A stretch of DNA of 64,000 nucleotides, from assembly GCA_001592805.2 (NCBI GenBank), contig CP051140.1:2357501-2421500 (forward strand), given 5' to 3'. This document shows positions 30,837 through 41,662 of the stretch, piece by piece (the stretch's first letter is position 1; each line of letters starts with the position of its first letter). Under the pieces are notes generated by a model. That model was given only the letters and a program-made list of their open reading frames with translations. It was not told the DNA's origin and ran no database searches. The DNA comes from Peltaster fructicola. Lineage: Eukaryota > Ascomycota > Dothideomycetes. Position numbers and translations under genes: made by a program.

Positions 30837-33800
30837 ATGGAGCAGCAGGTAGAGAACGCCATCGAGCTTGCCTTCAGCCCGACAACCGATCAAAATCTCA
30901 AGGTCCAGGCCTATGACTTCCTCAACCAGGTACGACAAGATCTCGATGGATGGAGAGTCAGCCTGGCTCTGTTTGCAAGACAGCCTCCACCGAGCGAGGT
31001 CGTAAGATTAGTATCGTTGGAAGTGGTCAATAACGCTGTACAAACACGTAATCTTGCACAGCAAGATCTGGTACACACGAAGACTTTGTGCATGGACTAT
31101 GTCAGACAACACTATACCGGTGCCGGCCAGCTGCGAGACAACGCCAGCATACAGAATAAACTGGCTCAAACCTTGACCTACCTCTTCATACAGCTTTACG
31201 ATACGCAGTGGCCGGGATTCTTCGATGAGCTCAAGGCAGTTTGTGGTTCTGAACAAGAGATTGGCATCAGTCATCCTGTGGCAACAGCATTCTTCTTGCG
31301 GATCCTTGGTAGCGTTCACGATGAGATCGCTGATGTGCTGATTCCTCGGAGTCAAGAGGAGCATAAGCGTAGCACAGAACTGAAGGATCTGGTGAGAGTG
31401 AGAGATGCCAATAAGATTGCCGTTACATGGCAGGAGATTCTGTCCAGGTGGAGACAGATCGATCTCAGTCTCGTGGAGATGTGTCTACGTACTGTAGCTA
31501 AGTGGGTGAGCTGGATTGACATATGGCTGGTGGTCAATGAAAGCATACAGACTGCTCTGCTCGATCTCGCAGGTCAGCAGGGCAGTTTTGATGCTGATAG
31601 TAAGGAAGCCAAAGTACGGGATGCAGCAATAGACACATTCACGGAGACGGTCGCTAAGAAGATGGCGCCCAACGACAAGATTGGCCTTATACGAGGCCTT
31701 AACCTTGGTGCTATCGTCGGCCAACTCGTTACCAGCTCGGGACTTGCAGCGACGAAGGGCACTTCTGTCTACGATACTGACCTCGCAGAGACAGTTGCCA
31801 AGCTCGTCAACAACATCGTCTTGGATATCGTGCGGATCCTCGATGCCGATAGCACAAATCCAGACATCAGGACTAACGCGGACGAGCTACTGCAGACCTT
31901 TATGCCATTTCTACTGCGCTTCTTCTCGGATGAGTATGACGAGGTATGCTCAACCGTCATACCTGCACTGACGGACCTCATCACCATGTTCCGACGTTTC
32001 GCCAAAGCTAAAGGTGCTCTTCTAGAACAGTACAAGAGATTGCTGCAACCAATACTCGATGCTGTCATCACCAAGATGCGCTATGATGAGACGCTATCGT
32101 GGGGCGAGGAAGATGACCAGACTGACGAGGCAGAATTTCAAGAGCTCAGGAAGCGGTTGTATGTGTTGCAGCAGACCATCGCTGCTGTCGACGAGACACT
32201 GTACATCGAAACCGTGGGCAAAGTCGTTGCACACAATCTCGAATCAGTCCACCAGGCAGACTGGAGGGATATTGACCTTGCCCTACACGAGATGTATCTC
32301 TTCGGCGAGCTTGCAGTAAAGAATGGTGGTATTTATGCAAAGAGCGTGCCATCGAGTGTGGCTTCTCAGCATTTGATCCGCATGATGGACAAGTTGGTCG
32401 AATCTGACTTGGCATCATATCCTCACCCGGCCATACAGCTCAATTATATGGAGATCTGCGTGCGCTATGTGCAATACTTCGAGCACCATCCAGATGCCGT
32501 TTCGAACAGCGTGGCCAACTTCATCAGATTAGCTCACAGCACGCACGTCAAGGTAAGGTTGCGAGCATGGTATCTATTACAGCGCTACACCAAATTCCTA
32601 CGTACAAAATTGAGCGCAGCCGCACAGGATATCGTGCAAGCACTGGGAGATCTGCTTGTTATCAAAGCTGAAGCACCCAGCGACCGAGACGATGGAGATG
32701 TCTCGTCAGAAGACAATGACCAATCTGCAGACGCAGTCTTCTCGAGCCAGCTGTTCCTCTTCGAAGCTGTCGGCTGCGTTGCATCTACTACAACGGTTCC
32801 ACTTGAGACGAAAGTGCAGGTAGCCGGTGCGGTGATAGGCCCACTCTCAGCCGACATCAAGCGCACTCTGGACCTGGCGAAGGGAGGTGACACACTCGCC
32901 GTGCTACAAATCCACCATATCATAATGGCGTTTGGCTCGCTGGCGAACGGCTACTCAGACTGGACCCCTGGACAGAAGAATGGAGGCCCTCCTGACTCAG
33001 CAGTCTCAATGAAGTTCGTCGAGGCCAGCGAAGCAGTACTTGATGCTCTTGCTGCACTCTCAGGGTCATTGGAGATTCGTACAGCTGCGAGACACTCGTT
33101 CTCACGATTCATGGGTGTCCTCGGTGTTCACATCTTTCCACAGCTGCCGCGCTGGATAGAAGGCCTTCTGTCATCCGCGTCCACGAATGATGAGATGGCC
33201 ATGTTCCTTCGACTGCTAGGCCAAGTCGTCTACGGCTTCAACACTGAAATCTTCGACATCCTCGATCAGCTCCTCTCACCTCTCCTACAAAAGGTCTTTG
33301 CTGGACTGTCCAGCCCGGTCGGTGGTACCGATGATGAGATTCAGCTCAAGGAGCTCAAGCAACAGTACCTTAACTTCCTGTTGGTCATTATGAACCACAA
33401 CCTGGGAAGCGTGCTGGTGAGCGCGGCCAACCAAGGCACATTTGATGCTCTACTGAATACAGTTATGGTCTTTGCTGTTGACCCAACAGATCCAGCCAAC
33501 GCAAGATTGGCATTCTCAGTTCTGACATTGATCACGAGTGTCTGGGGAGGTCCAGACATAACGACAGACCAAGCTTCGGCACCACAACTGGCAGGGTTCG
33601 ATGGTTTCTTGCTGTCCTCGCTCGCGCCACTACCATGGAGGCTGATCTCCTCGTCCGGCTTCAATGCAGCAGATGCGCAGATGCGCAGCGTGCTTCAAGA
33701 AGCTGCTGGCCTACAATGGACCGTGCTTCGCAAGTGTGGTGCGCGATACTCGGACCAGCTCAGGTCTGAGCTACAAGGCCTGGGAGTGCGCGATGAAGGT

Positions 33801-33884
33801 ACCGAAAGCTACATGAAGAGCATCAGTGCTGATCTGCCTGGGTTCAAGAAATTCTTTGCGGGCTTCGTGCAGTCGGCAAAATGA
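30837..33884 (+). CDS. LOS1: Exportin-T (tRNA exportin)
   Basis: Karyopherin-beta that carries mature tRNA out of the nucleus with Ran-GTP. Single exon, 1015 aa, the usual family length. The N-terminus MEQQVENAIELAFSPTTDQN leads to the importin-beta-N/Xpo1-like repeats (AYDFLNQVRQDLDGWRVSL, VVNNAVQTRNL, YLFIQLYDTQWPGFFDEL). HEAT helices run throughout, for example WKWVSWIDIWLVVN-like (AKWVSWIDIWLVVNESIQ) and NYMEICVRYVQYFEHHP. A conserved Ser/Asp-rich insert lies near residues 620-640. The C-terminus ends LPGFKKFFAGFVQSAK. No in-frame introns are evident. It follows TFIIIA on the same strand. Confidence 0.93.
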   Translation: MEQQVENAIELAFSPTTDQNLKVQAYDFLNQVRQDLDGWRVSLALFARQPPPSEVVRLVSLEVVNNAVQTRNLAQQDLVHTKTLCMDYVRQHYTGAGQLRDNASIQNKLAQTLTYLFIQLYDTQWPGFFDELKAVCGSEQEIGISHPVATAFFLRILGSVHDEIADVLIPRSQEEHKRSTELKDLVRVRDANKIAVTWQEILSRWRQIDLSLVEMCLRTVAKWVSWIDIWLVVNESIQTALLDLAGQQGSFDADSKEAKVRDAAIDTFTETVAKKMAPNDKIGLIRGLNLGAIVGQLVTSSGLAATKGTSVYDTDLAETVAKLVNNIVLDIVRILDADSTNPDIRTNADELLQTFMPFLLRFFSDEYDEVCSTVIPALTDLITMFRRFAKAKGALLEQYKRLLQPILDAVITKMRYDETLSWGEEDDQTDEAEFQELRKRLYVLQQTIAAVDETLYIETVGKVVAHNLESVHQADWRDIDLALHEMYLFGELAVKNGGIYAKSVPSSVASQHLIRMMDKLVESDLASYPHPAIQLNYMEICVRYVQYFEHHPDAVSNSVANFIRLAHSTHVKVRLRAWYLLQRYTKFLRTKLSAAAQDIVQALGDLLVIKAEAPSDRDDGDVSSEDNDQSADAVFSSQLFLFEAVGCVASTTTVPLETKVQVAGAVIGPLSADIKRTLDLAKGGDTLAVLQIHHIIMAFGSLANGYSDWTPGQKNGGPPDSAVSMKFVEASEAVLDALAALSGSLEIRTAARHSFSRFMGVLGVHIFPQLPRWIEGLLSSASTNDEMAMFLRLLGQVVYGFNTEIFDILDQLLSPLLQKVFAGLSSPVGGTDDEIQLKELKQQYLNFLLVIMNHNLGSVLVSAANQGTFDALLNTVMVFAVDPTDPANARLAFSVLTLITSVWGGPDITTDQASAPQLAGFDGFLLSSLAPLPWRLISSSGFNAADAQMRSVLQEAAGLQWTVLRKCGARYSDQLRSELQGLGVRDEGTESYMKSISADLPGFKKFFAGFVQSAK

Positions 33885-35465
33885 CACTGGAAGCTATAAT
33901 CAGCGACAGGATCAACCAAGCTTGTCTGACTTCCAGGAATGCCTCCAGGGCTAGATTTTAGATGTGCCCGGTAACAGTGCTCGCAAGTCGAAATATCAAG
34001 AACAAGTATTTGTCAAAGTGCCATATCGAATGCAGCAACAAGGTCAGGGACTATCTACACAGGCCTCAGCTCCTCGAAGGATGAAAAGTAAGCGCGAGTG
34101 AAAGATCTTCAGGCTTTCATGTAGCGGTATCATCACAGGCGATCCTGAGTGAACATTCTCCGACACGTACCTGCATTGACATGTCATCGAGCACTTGCCC
34201 GAGAAGGTCAAATGCACTGATAGAGTTGCATACTTCACACGTTCTTGACAAAGCAATGTCCTGTACGCCAAGCCTTCAGTTCTGAAATGCTGTAGGGTCG
34301 GAGGATCAGACGCGCACGCCATGTCGTCTGGAATGGCCTTATCGGCAGGCCATAGCTGGCAGGTCGGCTTGCAGCGGCTACGTCGATCATGTGTATACGA
34401 GAGAATACTGGAGTCGACGTACATGCATGGCCAGCGTCCGCACAACCATGAAGAGCTGGATCTTACGCCGCAGCAGGATGCTTTACACCCACACAGTAGC
34501 AAAGATGAGACAAGACGATTGGCGACGATCACAATGTCTCGTCGTGGCCCCAACGGTAGCAGACTGATTTGGTAATGATTACACAGCCGCGACATAAGCC
34601 GGATGAATCCAATGTCTCCTTAGGGATCCGCGGGCTGCCCTTCGCGCGAAGGCCAGTACGAAACGAACTGAGGAGGTCCACGATGGACCAGCTTCATTCG
34701 GCTTGGAATAGCCTGATAAGTAAGTAGCCCCGGCGCTGACTAACGTGGTCCGCCATTGTCCACACACACTACTCTCTCCATTCGCCTGTGCCTCTTCCGA
34801 CACACACACACACACTCTTTCTCCCTCGTTGCGCAGTAAACATTGTGTAGCGCTCGTCCCTCGGTTGGACAGAGCAGTAAGCTGTCGTCACTGCTTATAC
34901 TGCCTCCCATGGGAATGGGTCTGTCGGCAGGTCGTCTAGCTGTGAGAGGTCCTCAAAGCTGAGAGAGCATGGCATAAGATAACCCTTCGATGTCCTGATT
35001 GAATTGCAGCGTTGTCGATGTGCACTATAATCATCAAAGGTGATGAGCAATGTGTGATGTGTCAACACGCGTACGTGCGGCTTGTCAAGATCGACAGACG
35101 AGACGATCTGTCGTCAACTTTTAGCTAAAATCGGCATGCAGCGCCGTCTCGGTAGATTACGAGGTTTATGAAACCCGGTATACCTGTGCTCATAGTAGAG
35201 CTGATAATACGCTGTCTTCTCTTCTTCCGCATATTGAAAAATCCTCTTTTGGCAGCGACAGGAGCGTCGTTCTCCGGGTATGCAACAAACCGTCTGACTG
35301 GAAACTCTGATAGCTGTGCCGCTGACACTCAATGCTGGTCATCATTACTGTCCATCCACTCTCTCCAACATTGTGTCTGCGAGTCAGCCAGCGACATCGA
35401 GTATGATTATGACAGACACGAGCGCCATACACCGACAGCTTTAGCAAGCACGGCGAAAAGGAGCG
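33885..35465. other. 1.6 kb intergenic region with (CA)n
   Basis: No gene supported. It holds a (CA)n run at 34801-34815 and pyrimidine-rich sequence around 34760-34840. Opposing open frames at 35125-35328 (minus) and 35168-35650 (plus) mirror one another and match no family I know. Confidence 0.45.
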
Positions 35466-37773
35466 ATGGATTCGAAGCAGTCGCAGATGGCTGCTGTGGG
35501 CTGGCGCCAGGCTCAACCGGATGCGCGGATAAGCCCGAGAGCATCTGCACAGCACCTGGTCACTTCTGGCAAGAGCACATCTTCAAGTCCGACGTTTGCT
35601 TCGTCGACAACGCACACCCAGACGCCTATCGCAACAACCAACTCGGTTGACGCGAAGTGCACAGGAGACGTGAGACGTGCGGAGCGTCCGTCCCTGCTCA
35701 CTGAAGCATCACCAACTCGATATGCTGGCAGAAGTTGTCAATCGAGCAACGCCGAGCGATCGCTTATTTCGCCGCATACTCCGTCAACAGAGCAGTGGCA
35801 GGCCTCATCGGTTGACGATCACAATGGCTCAGAGTTGCGGTCTATAAAGGTGTCACCGCGGCACCGGAGCTCTTTCCTGTCCGGTATGACTTACGCTGCT
35901 ATGTACACAAGAAGCCACGCTGACAGCACTTAGCCGCCAGACAATCGATGGTACGATCGTCAATTCCCCCGTCAGCTCATATAGAGCGCCACGAGAAGGA
36001 TGAAAGGTATACAAGCGCGTTCGCAGCCAATCCTCCAATGTCTTTGCCTTCATTCGCAGCGTTTAGCGATGCCGCGCAGGCTCGCCAGAGCGCAGTGTTT
36101 CCTGCAACGTTGACTGCAGGGCAGGCAAAGGGTGTAGCATCTTGTTTATGTGCACATTTATCGCCTATTGTACAGATAGCTGCCGACGCTGCTCGTCGTC
36201 TCAGCCTTGCTCTGCGGGACCACATCTTACAGCTCAATGAGACGGTATGTATTTAATCAGGACACGATATCAGGACTGACTTCGCTGATAGTTTTCACAT
36301 ACCATTGAGCCACAAGTACAGCTTATGCAGAATCTTGTGGAACAGTTGTTATCGGCAGAGAAGGAGTTCACTCTTGCACAATCTGCGCCGCCACAACGTA
36401 GCGTGTGCACTAAATGCCATGCTACGCTTACCACGAGTGATAGGTCTCCAGTCAACCTCAAACGCTATGCAGACGGTGACACATCCGAGTCTCTGAAGCG
36501 GCTGCGAGTCGATACGCATAGCCATCAGCGCTCGTCGCCGCCGGCACCACTCAGCCGAGCAGATAGCAGAGAGGACGCATACAGGTCATCGTCGCCGTCG
36601 GCCATGCGTTCAGGAGACTTGGCACAACCTATACCTCGATCAGGAGCACAGAATCGACTTCTGCCTTCACCATCCTCACTGGTTCAACCACCTGTAACGT
36701 TCGCCACCGGCTCGACTATTGGCAGTCCCTCCACCGCATCCTATCCGCATTCTGGCAGTCTACATAATGCCTCGACTTCCTCCGTAGCATCACAGCATAT
36801 TGCAAACCTGGAGCATAAAGTCAGCTTGACGTCTCTATCGCTGCAAAGCCTGCAGGATGAGCATACTAGCTTGCTGAAGAAGTGGCATCGCGAACGGACC
36901 AAGATACAGACCATCGAGAAGAAATGTCAGATCTCTGACAGCGAGATCAACGAGCTGTCGGCTAGAAATGAGGAGTTGTTGGAGCAGGTCAAGACGCTTG
37001 AACTACAACTTCTCGACACTGGGAGAAAACGAGAAGATGAACTCCGCCTGGCTGCTAGAGACAAAGACCAATGGAGCAGAATGCTGGAAATGAGTCGGCG
37101 TATGCAAGCAGATGCCGAAATGAAGTCCCAACGCTTTCAGCATGATAAGTCTCGTTTGGAGGAGCGCGTACTCTGGTTCGAACAAACGAATGGCAGATCG
37201 GCAAAGGAAACGCCCACATCTGCTGGGACGACTGACATACGACCTGATGCACAACACGATCAGCAGTCCAAACAGGACGATCGGAGCAGTCACACCGTGC
37301 ACGCTTCCACCAGGCTGCGCGATAAGACTATTGCCATGCAACGTCAAATTGACGAACTCCGTGCAGCGTTGGAGGATGCACAGCGGCGGAACATAAGTAT
37401 GGACGAGAAGTTTGGAGAGCTGATCACACACCGACAAGCCCTATCACAGGTGTTGCATGATGCTCTTTCTTGTTCTAAGAAGGTCACCACCACCGAGGCC
37501 GAGCCAGTCAAATCTCAGGCTGGAACATCGCTTGAAGATCGACAAGGAGCACGATCAATTGATATTACTCCGCAGGTCATGATACCTGCAGCACCTCAAA
37601 GCACAAGCACAGTTGCGGAACGCTCCGCTGCAGCAGCTTCAGTAGAGGCCTTTCTGAACGGCGACCCTGTCATGCAAATTGGTCTCAACTTCAGTCAATC
37701 TGCAACTACATACACGCCAGAAGAAATCTGCAGCGCTCTAGGGAAGCCGTCACCATCAGTGGCAAAGCAGTGA
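35466..37773 (+). CDS. Coiled-coil protein of unknown function
   Basis: Exons 35466-35883, 35934-36244 and 36292-37773 give 736 aa. The first 150 residues are Ser/Thr-rich and disordered. Exon 2 encodes PPMSLPSFAAFSDAAQARQS and an amphipathic helix IAADAARRLSLALRDHILQL that continues across the intron into FSHTIEPQVQLMQNLVEQLL. A possible zinc-knuckle-like CTKCHATL follows. Residues about 370-560 form a long coiled coil (HIANLEHKVSLTSLSLQSLQ through QIDELRAALEDAQRRN). The introns are 50 and 47 nt (branch sites GCTGAC, GACTGAC). I do not recognise the family; the architecture suggests a scaffold or regulator. Confidence 0.65.
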
Positions 37774-38190
37774 GTAGGGGCGAATGACATCAGTAAGGTC
37801 AGACTCTTGTTCTGCAGTAGACGAATATCTACGAGGATATCCTTGCCTGAGCAGAACGAAGCAAAGTTTCCGCTGGAGACCCCCAAGACTGCTTGGTGCG
37901 AGGACGCCTCTATCATGGCTGCAAGACGCCGGAGCGTCATCATATCGTTGGCACTTTTCTTCAATTCGCGTGTGACTTATCACCTCAGGTCATGTACATA
38001 TACTGCTACCCACTCGCACGAAAACGTACAGAAGCATCACAAGTTCTAAATCCGTGTGACTGTCTGGAGCTATAAGAATCATTAAGTGTGTATAACCATC
38101 CACATGCTCCCTCGACTCCTTCGATTGACCAGATGAAATGCAATCCATGCTTGCGAGATATGGGCCGTGCCATTAGACATGCCTTATGGT
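37774..38190. other. Convergent 3' regions
   Basis: About 400 bp between the stop codons of the coiled-coil gene and the Rab5 gene; nothing else seen. Confidence 0.6.
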
Positions 38191-39029
38191 CTAGCAGTTG
38201 CACTGACCTTGACCAGCAGCACTTGTACCTGGGCCTTCCGCACGCTCGCCGAGGTTTACTCCACCAGCTCTTCCACCAGGGCGGTTCATACCACGCTGGC
38301 TCGCTTGTTCTATAGGCAACTTTCTCGCGATCGCGGTGAAGAGTTCCTTCACGTTCTCAGATGTCTTGGCTGAAGTCTCGAAGAAGAGTAGGTTGGCCTC
38401 CTTGGCGTATGCTTCTGCGTCGGCAGTCGTGACTGCACGCTTGTCGGGTTGTTCGGCGACGAGATCAGCCTTATTGCCGGCGAGTGCAATGATGATGTTC
38501 TCGTTGGCCTGTCGTTGGAGTTCTTTGACCCACGACTTGGCTTTGTCTAATGAGGACTGCAAGGACAGTTAGCACATCCACGGCTGATATGGTCCTGCGC
38601 TGTCTTACGGCTTGTGTAATATCGTAGACGACTACTGCGCAGTTGGCGTTCCTGTAGTACATGGGTGCCAGGGACTTGTATCGCTCTTGTCCGGCGGTAT
38701 CCCATATTTCAAACTTCACCGTCGTGGTGTCGTCTAGTGCGATCGTCTGTGTGAGGAATGCAGCGCCAATAGTCGACTCTCGGTAGTCATCGAATTGATC
38801 CTGTATCGCTCGTCAACATCCTTCGTCCTCCGGCTCATTGAGCATCTTTACCTTGACAAATCGAAGAACAAGCGAACTCTTTCCTACAGCAGATTCACCT
38901 GCGCTCTGTCATCAGCATCACAGCCAGGCTTTCAACATGTGTCGCAGAGACCATACCCAGTAGGACGAGCTTGAATTGTGCAAACCTGGCTCCTCCAGGT
39001 CGTCCACCCGCCTGAGCTCTTGTCGCCAT
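38191..39029 (-). CDS. Rab5-type small GTPase (Ypt5/Vps21)
   Basis: Early-endosome Rab that controls endosome fusion and vacuolar sorting. Exons 39029-38957, 38898-38852, 38800-38609 and 38556-38191 give 225 aa. The P-loop GESAVGKSS is at residues 25-33, the switch I region [15 protein letters not shown] is Rab5-specific, the switch II motif [18 protein letters not shown] starts at residue 73, and NKAD is at 132-135 with ETSAKT after it. The C-terminus ends CNC, a double-geranylgeranyl site. All introns are short with GT...AG ends. It is divergent from SAC1 with 316 bp between starts, pairing two endomembrane-trafficking genes. Confidence 0.93.
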
Positions 39030-39345
39030 GGTCGGTTAGGCAAGTGATAAGTCTCCTGAGAGTGCGAAAAGGAAGGCTGGTCGTGTGGATAGCGGAGAGG
39101 GATAATTTGTGTGGTTTGATGAGAAATTGCGCATTCACTGTATTGGCTTGAAGCGTTGCTGTGTGACGTGTGCAGCTTCGAGATAGTGATCAACCTTGAG
39201 ATGCGCGTGCCTAGAGACAGGGCCGCGGGTAGAACCGCTGGAGAGGTGAGCATCAGCCAGCCCAGCCCACTATTTTCGCCAACGTCATGTGTCTGCCACA
39301 TTCTTGACCTGCTGCCTTTCTTTTGGTCTTCGTGTCACGTACAAG
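39030..39345. promoter_or_regulatory. Divergent promoter between Rab5 and SAC1
   Basis: 316 bp separating two opposite start codons; it must hold both core promoters. I see no clear TATA box or other named site. Confidence 0.5.
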
Positions 39346-41481
39346 ATGAGCGGTACATTGCCATTCAGAGACATCAATGTCCATGCATCATCAACATACT
39401 ATGCATTCTCCTCGCCTTCTTCACCCAATGCGCCTACACTAGTCATCGACCGGCCGTCAGGAGACATCAGATTGAACGATGGCAAGCTCACTGGTGGCAC
39501 GAGAGTGTCAAGTGTTCCAGGCATTCTGGGCATCTTGAAGCTACGATTGGGTATGTCTGCGCTGCTTGATTGGTGTTGCTGGCTTACATCTAAGCAGACA
39601 CGTACATCATCACCATTGCCAAAGCTACTCTGGTTGGACGTATCAAAGGTCATCAAGTCTACAAGGTTGCTGCTACCGAGTTTCTGCCACTTCGTGAGCG
39701 TTCCGTTCGTGATCCTGACGAGGATACCTACATCGCACTCGTGAAGGAGCTGCTGCGTGTTGGTCCATTGTACTTTTCCTACTCACTCGACCTCACCAAC
39801 AGCTTCCAGCGCCAGGCAGAGAGCGATGCCAAGGAGCCTCTTTGGGCCCGCGCCGATGATCGCTTCTTCTGGAACAGGTTCATATCCTCATCTCTTATAG
39901 ACTTTAGGACCGGCAGGCGCTCCGGCCGCGCTACCGGTGCGCCTCAAGCTGCTGTTGATCCATACATCCTACCTGTCATGTTCGGTATGATGTCCATCAC
40001 GAACACTTCAGTCAAAGGCAACCCGCTCACCTTCGTCCTCATAACACGCAGATCTCGTTTCCGAGCTGGTACGCGCTACTTGTCTCGTGGAATCGACGAG
40101 GAGGGACATGTCTCTAACTTCAACGAGGCCGAGCAGACGATCGTGCTGAATGATGGTGCATCCTCAGGTACAACGAACACGAAAGAAACGCAGGTCCTTT
40201 CGTACGTGCAGACCAGAGGCAGCGTGCCGGTTTACTGGGCTGAGATCAACACCCTTCACTACACCCCAAAACTACAGGTAAGAGGTATCGACTCAGCCGT
40301 CAGCGCTGCCAAACTCCACTTCGACGAACAGATACGCCTCTATGGAGACAACTATCTTGTCAATCTGGTGAATCAGAAGGGCCGAGAGATGCGTATCAAG
40401 AACGCTTATGAGCAAATGGTGAAGATGCTGCAGACAAGTCCTAGTCAGCAAGCTGAGGCCGACCACAAGACAGACGAAGCTCTCAATGTCATCGAGAGTG
40501 ATCAGCACCAAAGCAGATACGACAAGCTGCACTATGTGTATTTCGACTTCCACAATGAAACGAAAGGACTGAGATGGGACCGGGCTGAGCTCTTACTGGA
40601 CGAGCTGAAGAGCGGCCTAGTCGCCGGAGGTTACTTCCATGGAATCGACACACCCTCCGGTGGTGTAGACATCCGCAAACGTCAAACAGCCACTGTCCGC
40701 ACAAACTGCATGGACTGCCTCGACCGTACCAATGTCGTCCAATCGATGCTTGGCCGCTGGACGCTAACAAGAATGCTTATCGACCTTGGAGTCCTCCGCT
40801 CTGGCGAAAGTGCAAAGGAAGACAATGCATTTGAACTCATCTTCCGCAATGTCTGGGCGGACAATGCTGATGTTGTCTCGAGGTCCTACTCAGGCACGGG
40901 CGCATTGAAGACAGACTTCACCCGCACAGGCAAGCGTACAAGAGCTGGTGCACTGCAAGATCTTAACAACAGCATCACCCGCTATGTGCGCAACAACTAT
41001 CGTGACGGTCCACGTCAGGACGGATTCGATATATTTCTAGGCAACTACAGAGCTGACTCTGCAAGCATCGGGTCTCAGCAGTTCGCTGATCGACGACCTT
41101 TGACCATTCAAGCAGTGCCATATGTGCTTGGCATGTGCCTTTTCTTCGTTCTCGTCAGCGGTGCAACGAACCGAGTGCCCAATTCGACAGTATGGCCGCT
41201 TCGCCTCTTTACACTCTTCTGCCTGGGTTGTGCAGGCTACACTGGTAGATTCATGTGGTCATACGGAGTATTATACGTAAGTGTTACACATGTAGTGCTT
41301 TCAACTTCATGCTCACTATAAGCAGGTGAACTGGCCAAAGCTCAATACTCCGAACTGGGTCGTTGAAAACTTCCAAGATACACTCGACAAGGCTCGAAAG
41401 GATCCTATAATCGGTCCAATGCTGGGCAGGTCTGACTCTCGCTTGGGCTACTTGGAAGAAGGTAAAAAGAGGCGAGAATAG
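39346..41481 (+). CDS. SAC1: Phosphoinositide phosphatase Sac1
   Basis: Integral ER/Golgi enzyme that dephosphorylates PI4P and other phosphoinositides. Exons 39346-39550, 39598-41276 and 41326-41481 give 679 aa. The Sac domain includes ITIAKATLVGRIKGHQVYKV, WNRFISSSLIDF, VLITRRSRFRAGTRYLSRGI and RGSVPVYWAEINTL. The catalytic P-loop RTNCMDCLDRTN has Cys439 and Arg445 (CX5R). Two C-terminal membrane segments (YVLGMCLFFVLVSGA and LRLFTLFCLGCAGY...GVLYV) form the ER hairpin. The last exon, after a 49-nt intron, ends with the basic tail EEGKKRRE, which could act as a KKxx-like retrieval signal. Confidence 0.93.
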
Positions 41482-41662
41482 GGGATACTTTTCGTCATAG
41501 AATGTACAAATGTCATTGCAGAACTGCATACTGTATCCCATACCGCCATATCAGTGTGTAGCATAGTCGCTATGCTGTTGATCCAAGTGAATGCAAGAAT
41601 CCCCACCGTCCGCATAGGCATACCATTTGATAAGCCCCGTAGAGTGTCGAAAGGACTTGAGC

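Noticed and set aside
35125-35328. Minus-strand frame with a basic segment (RKKRRQRIISS)
   Set aside because: Short, with an opposing frame on the other strand, and no similarity I recognise.
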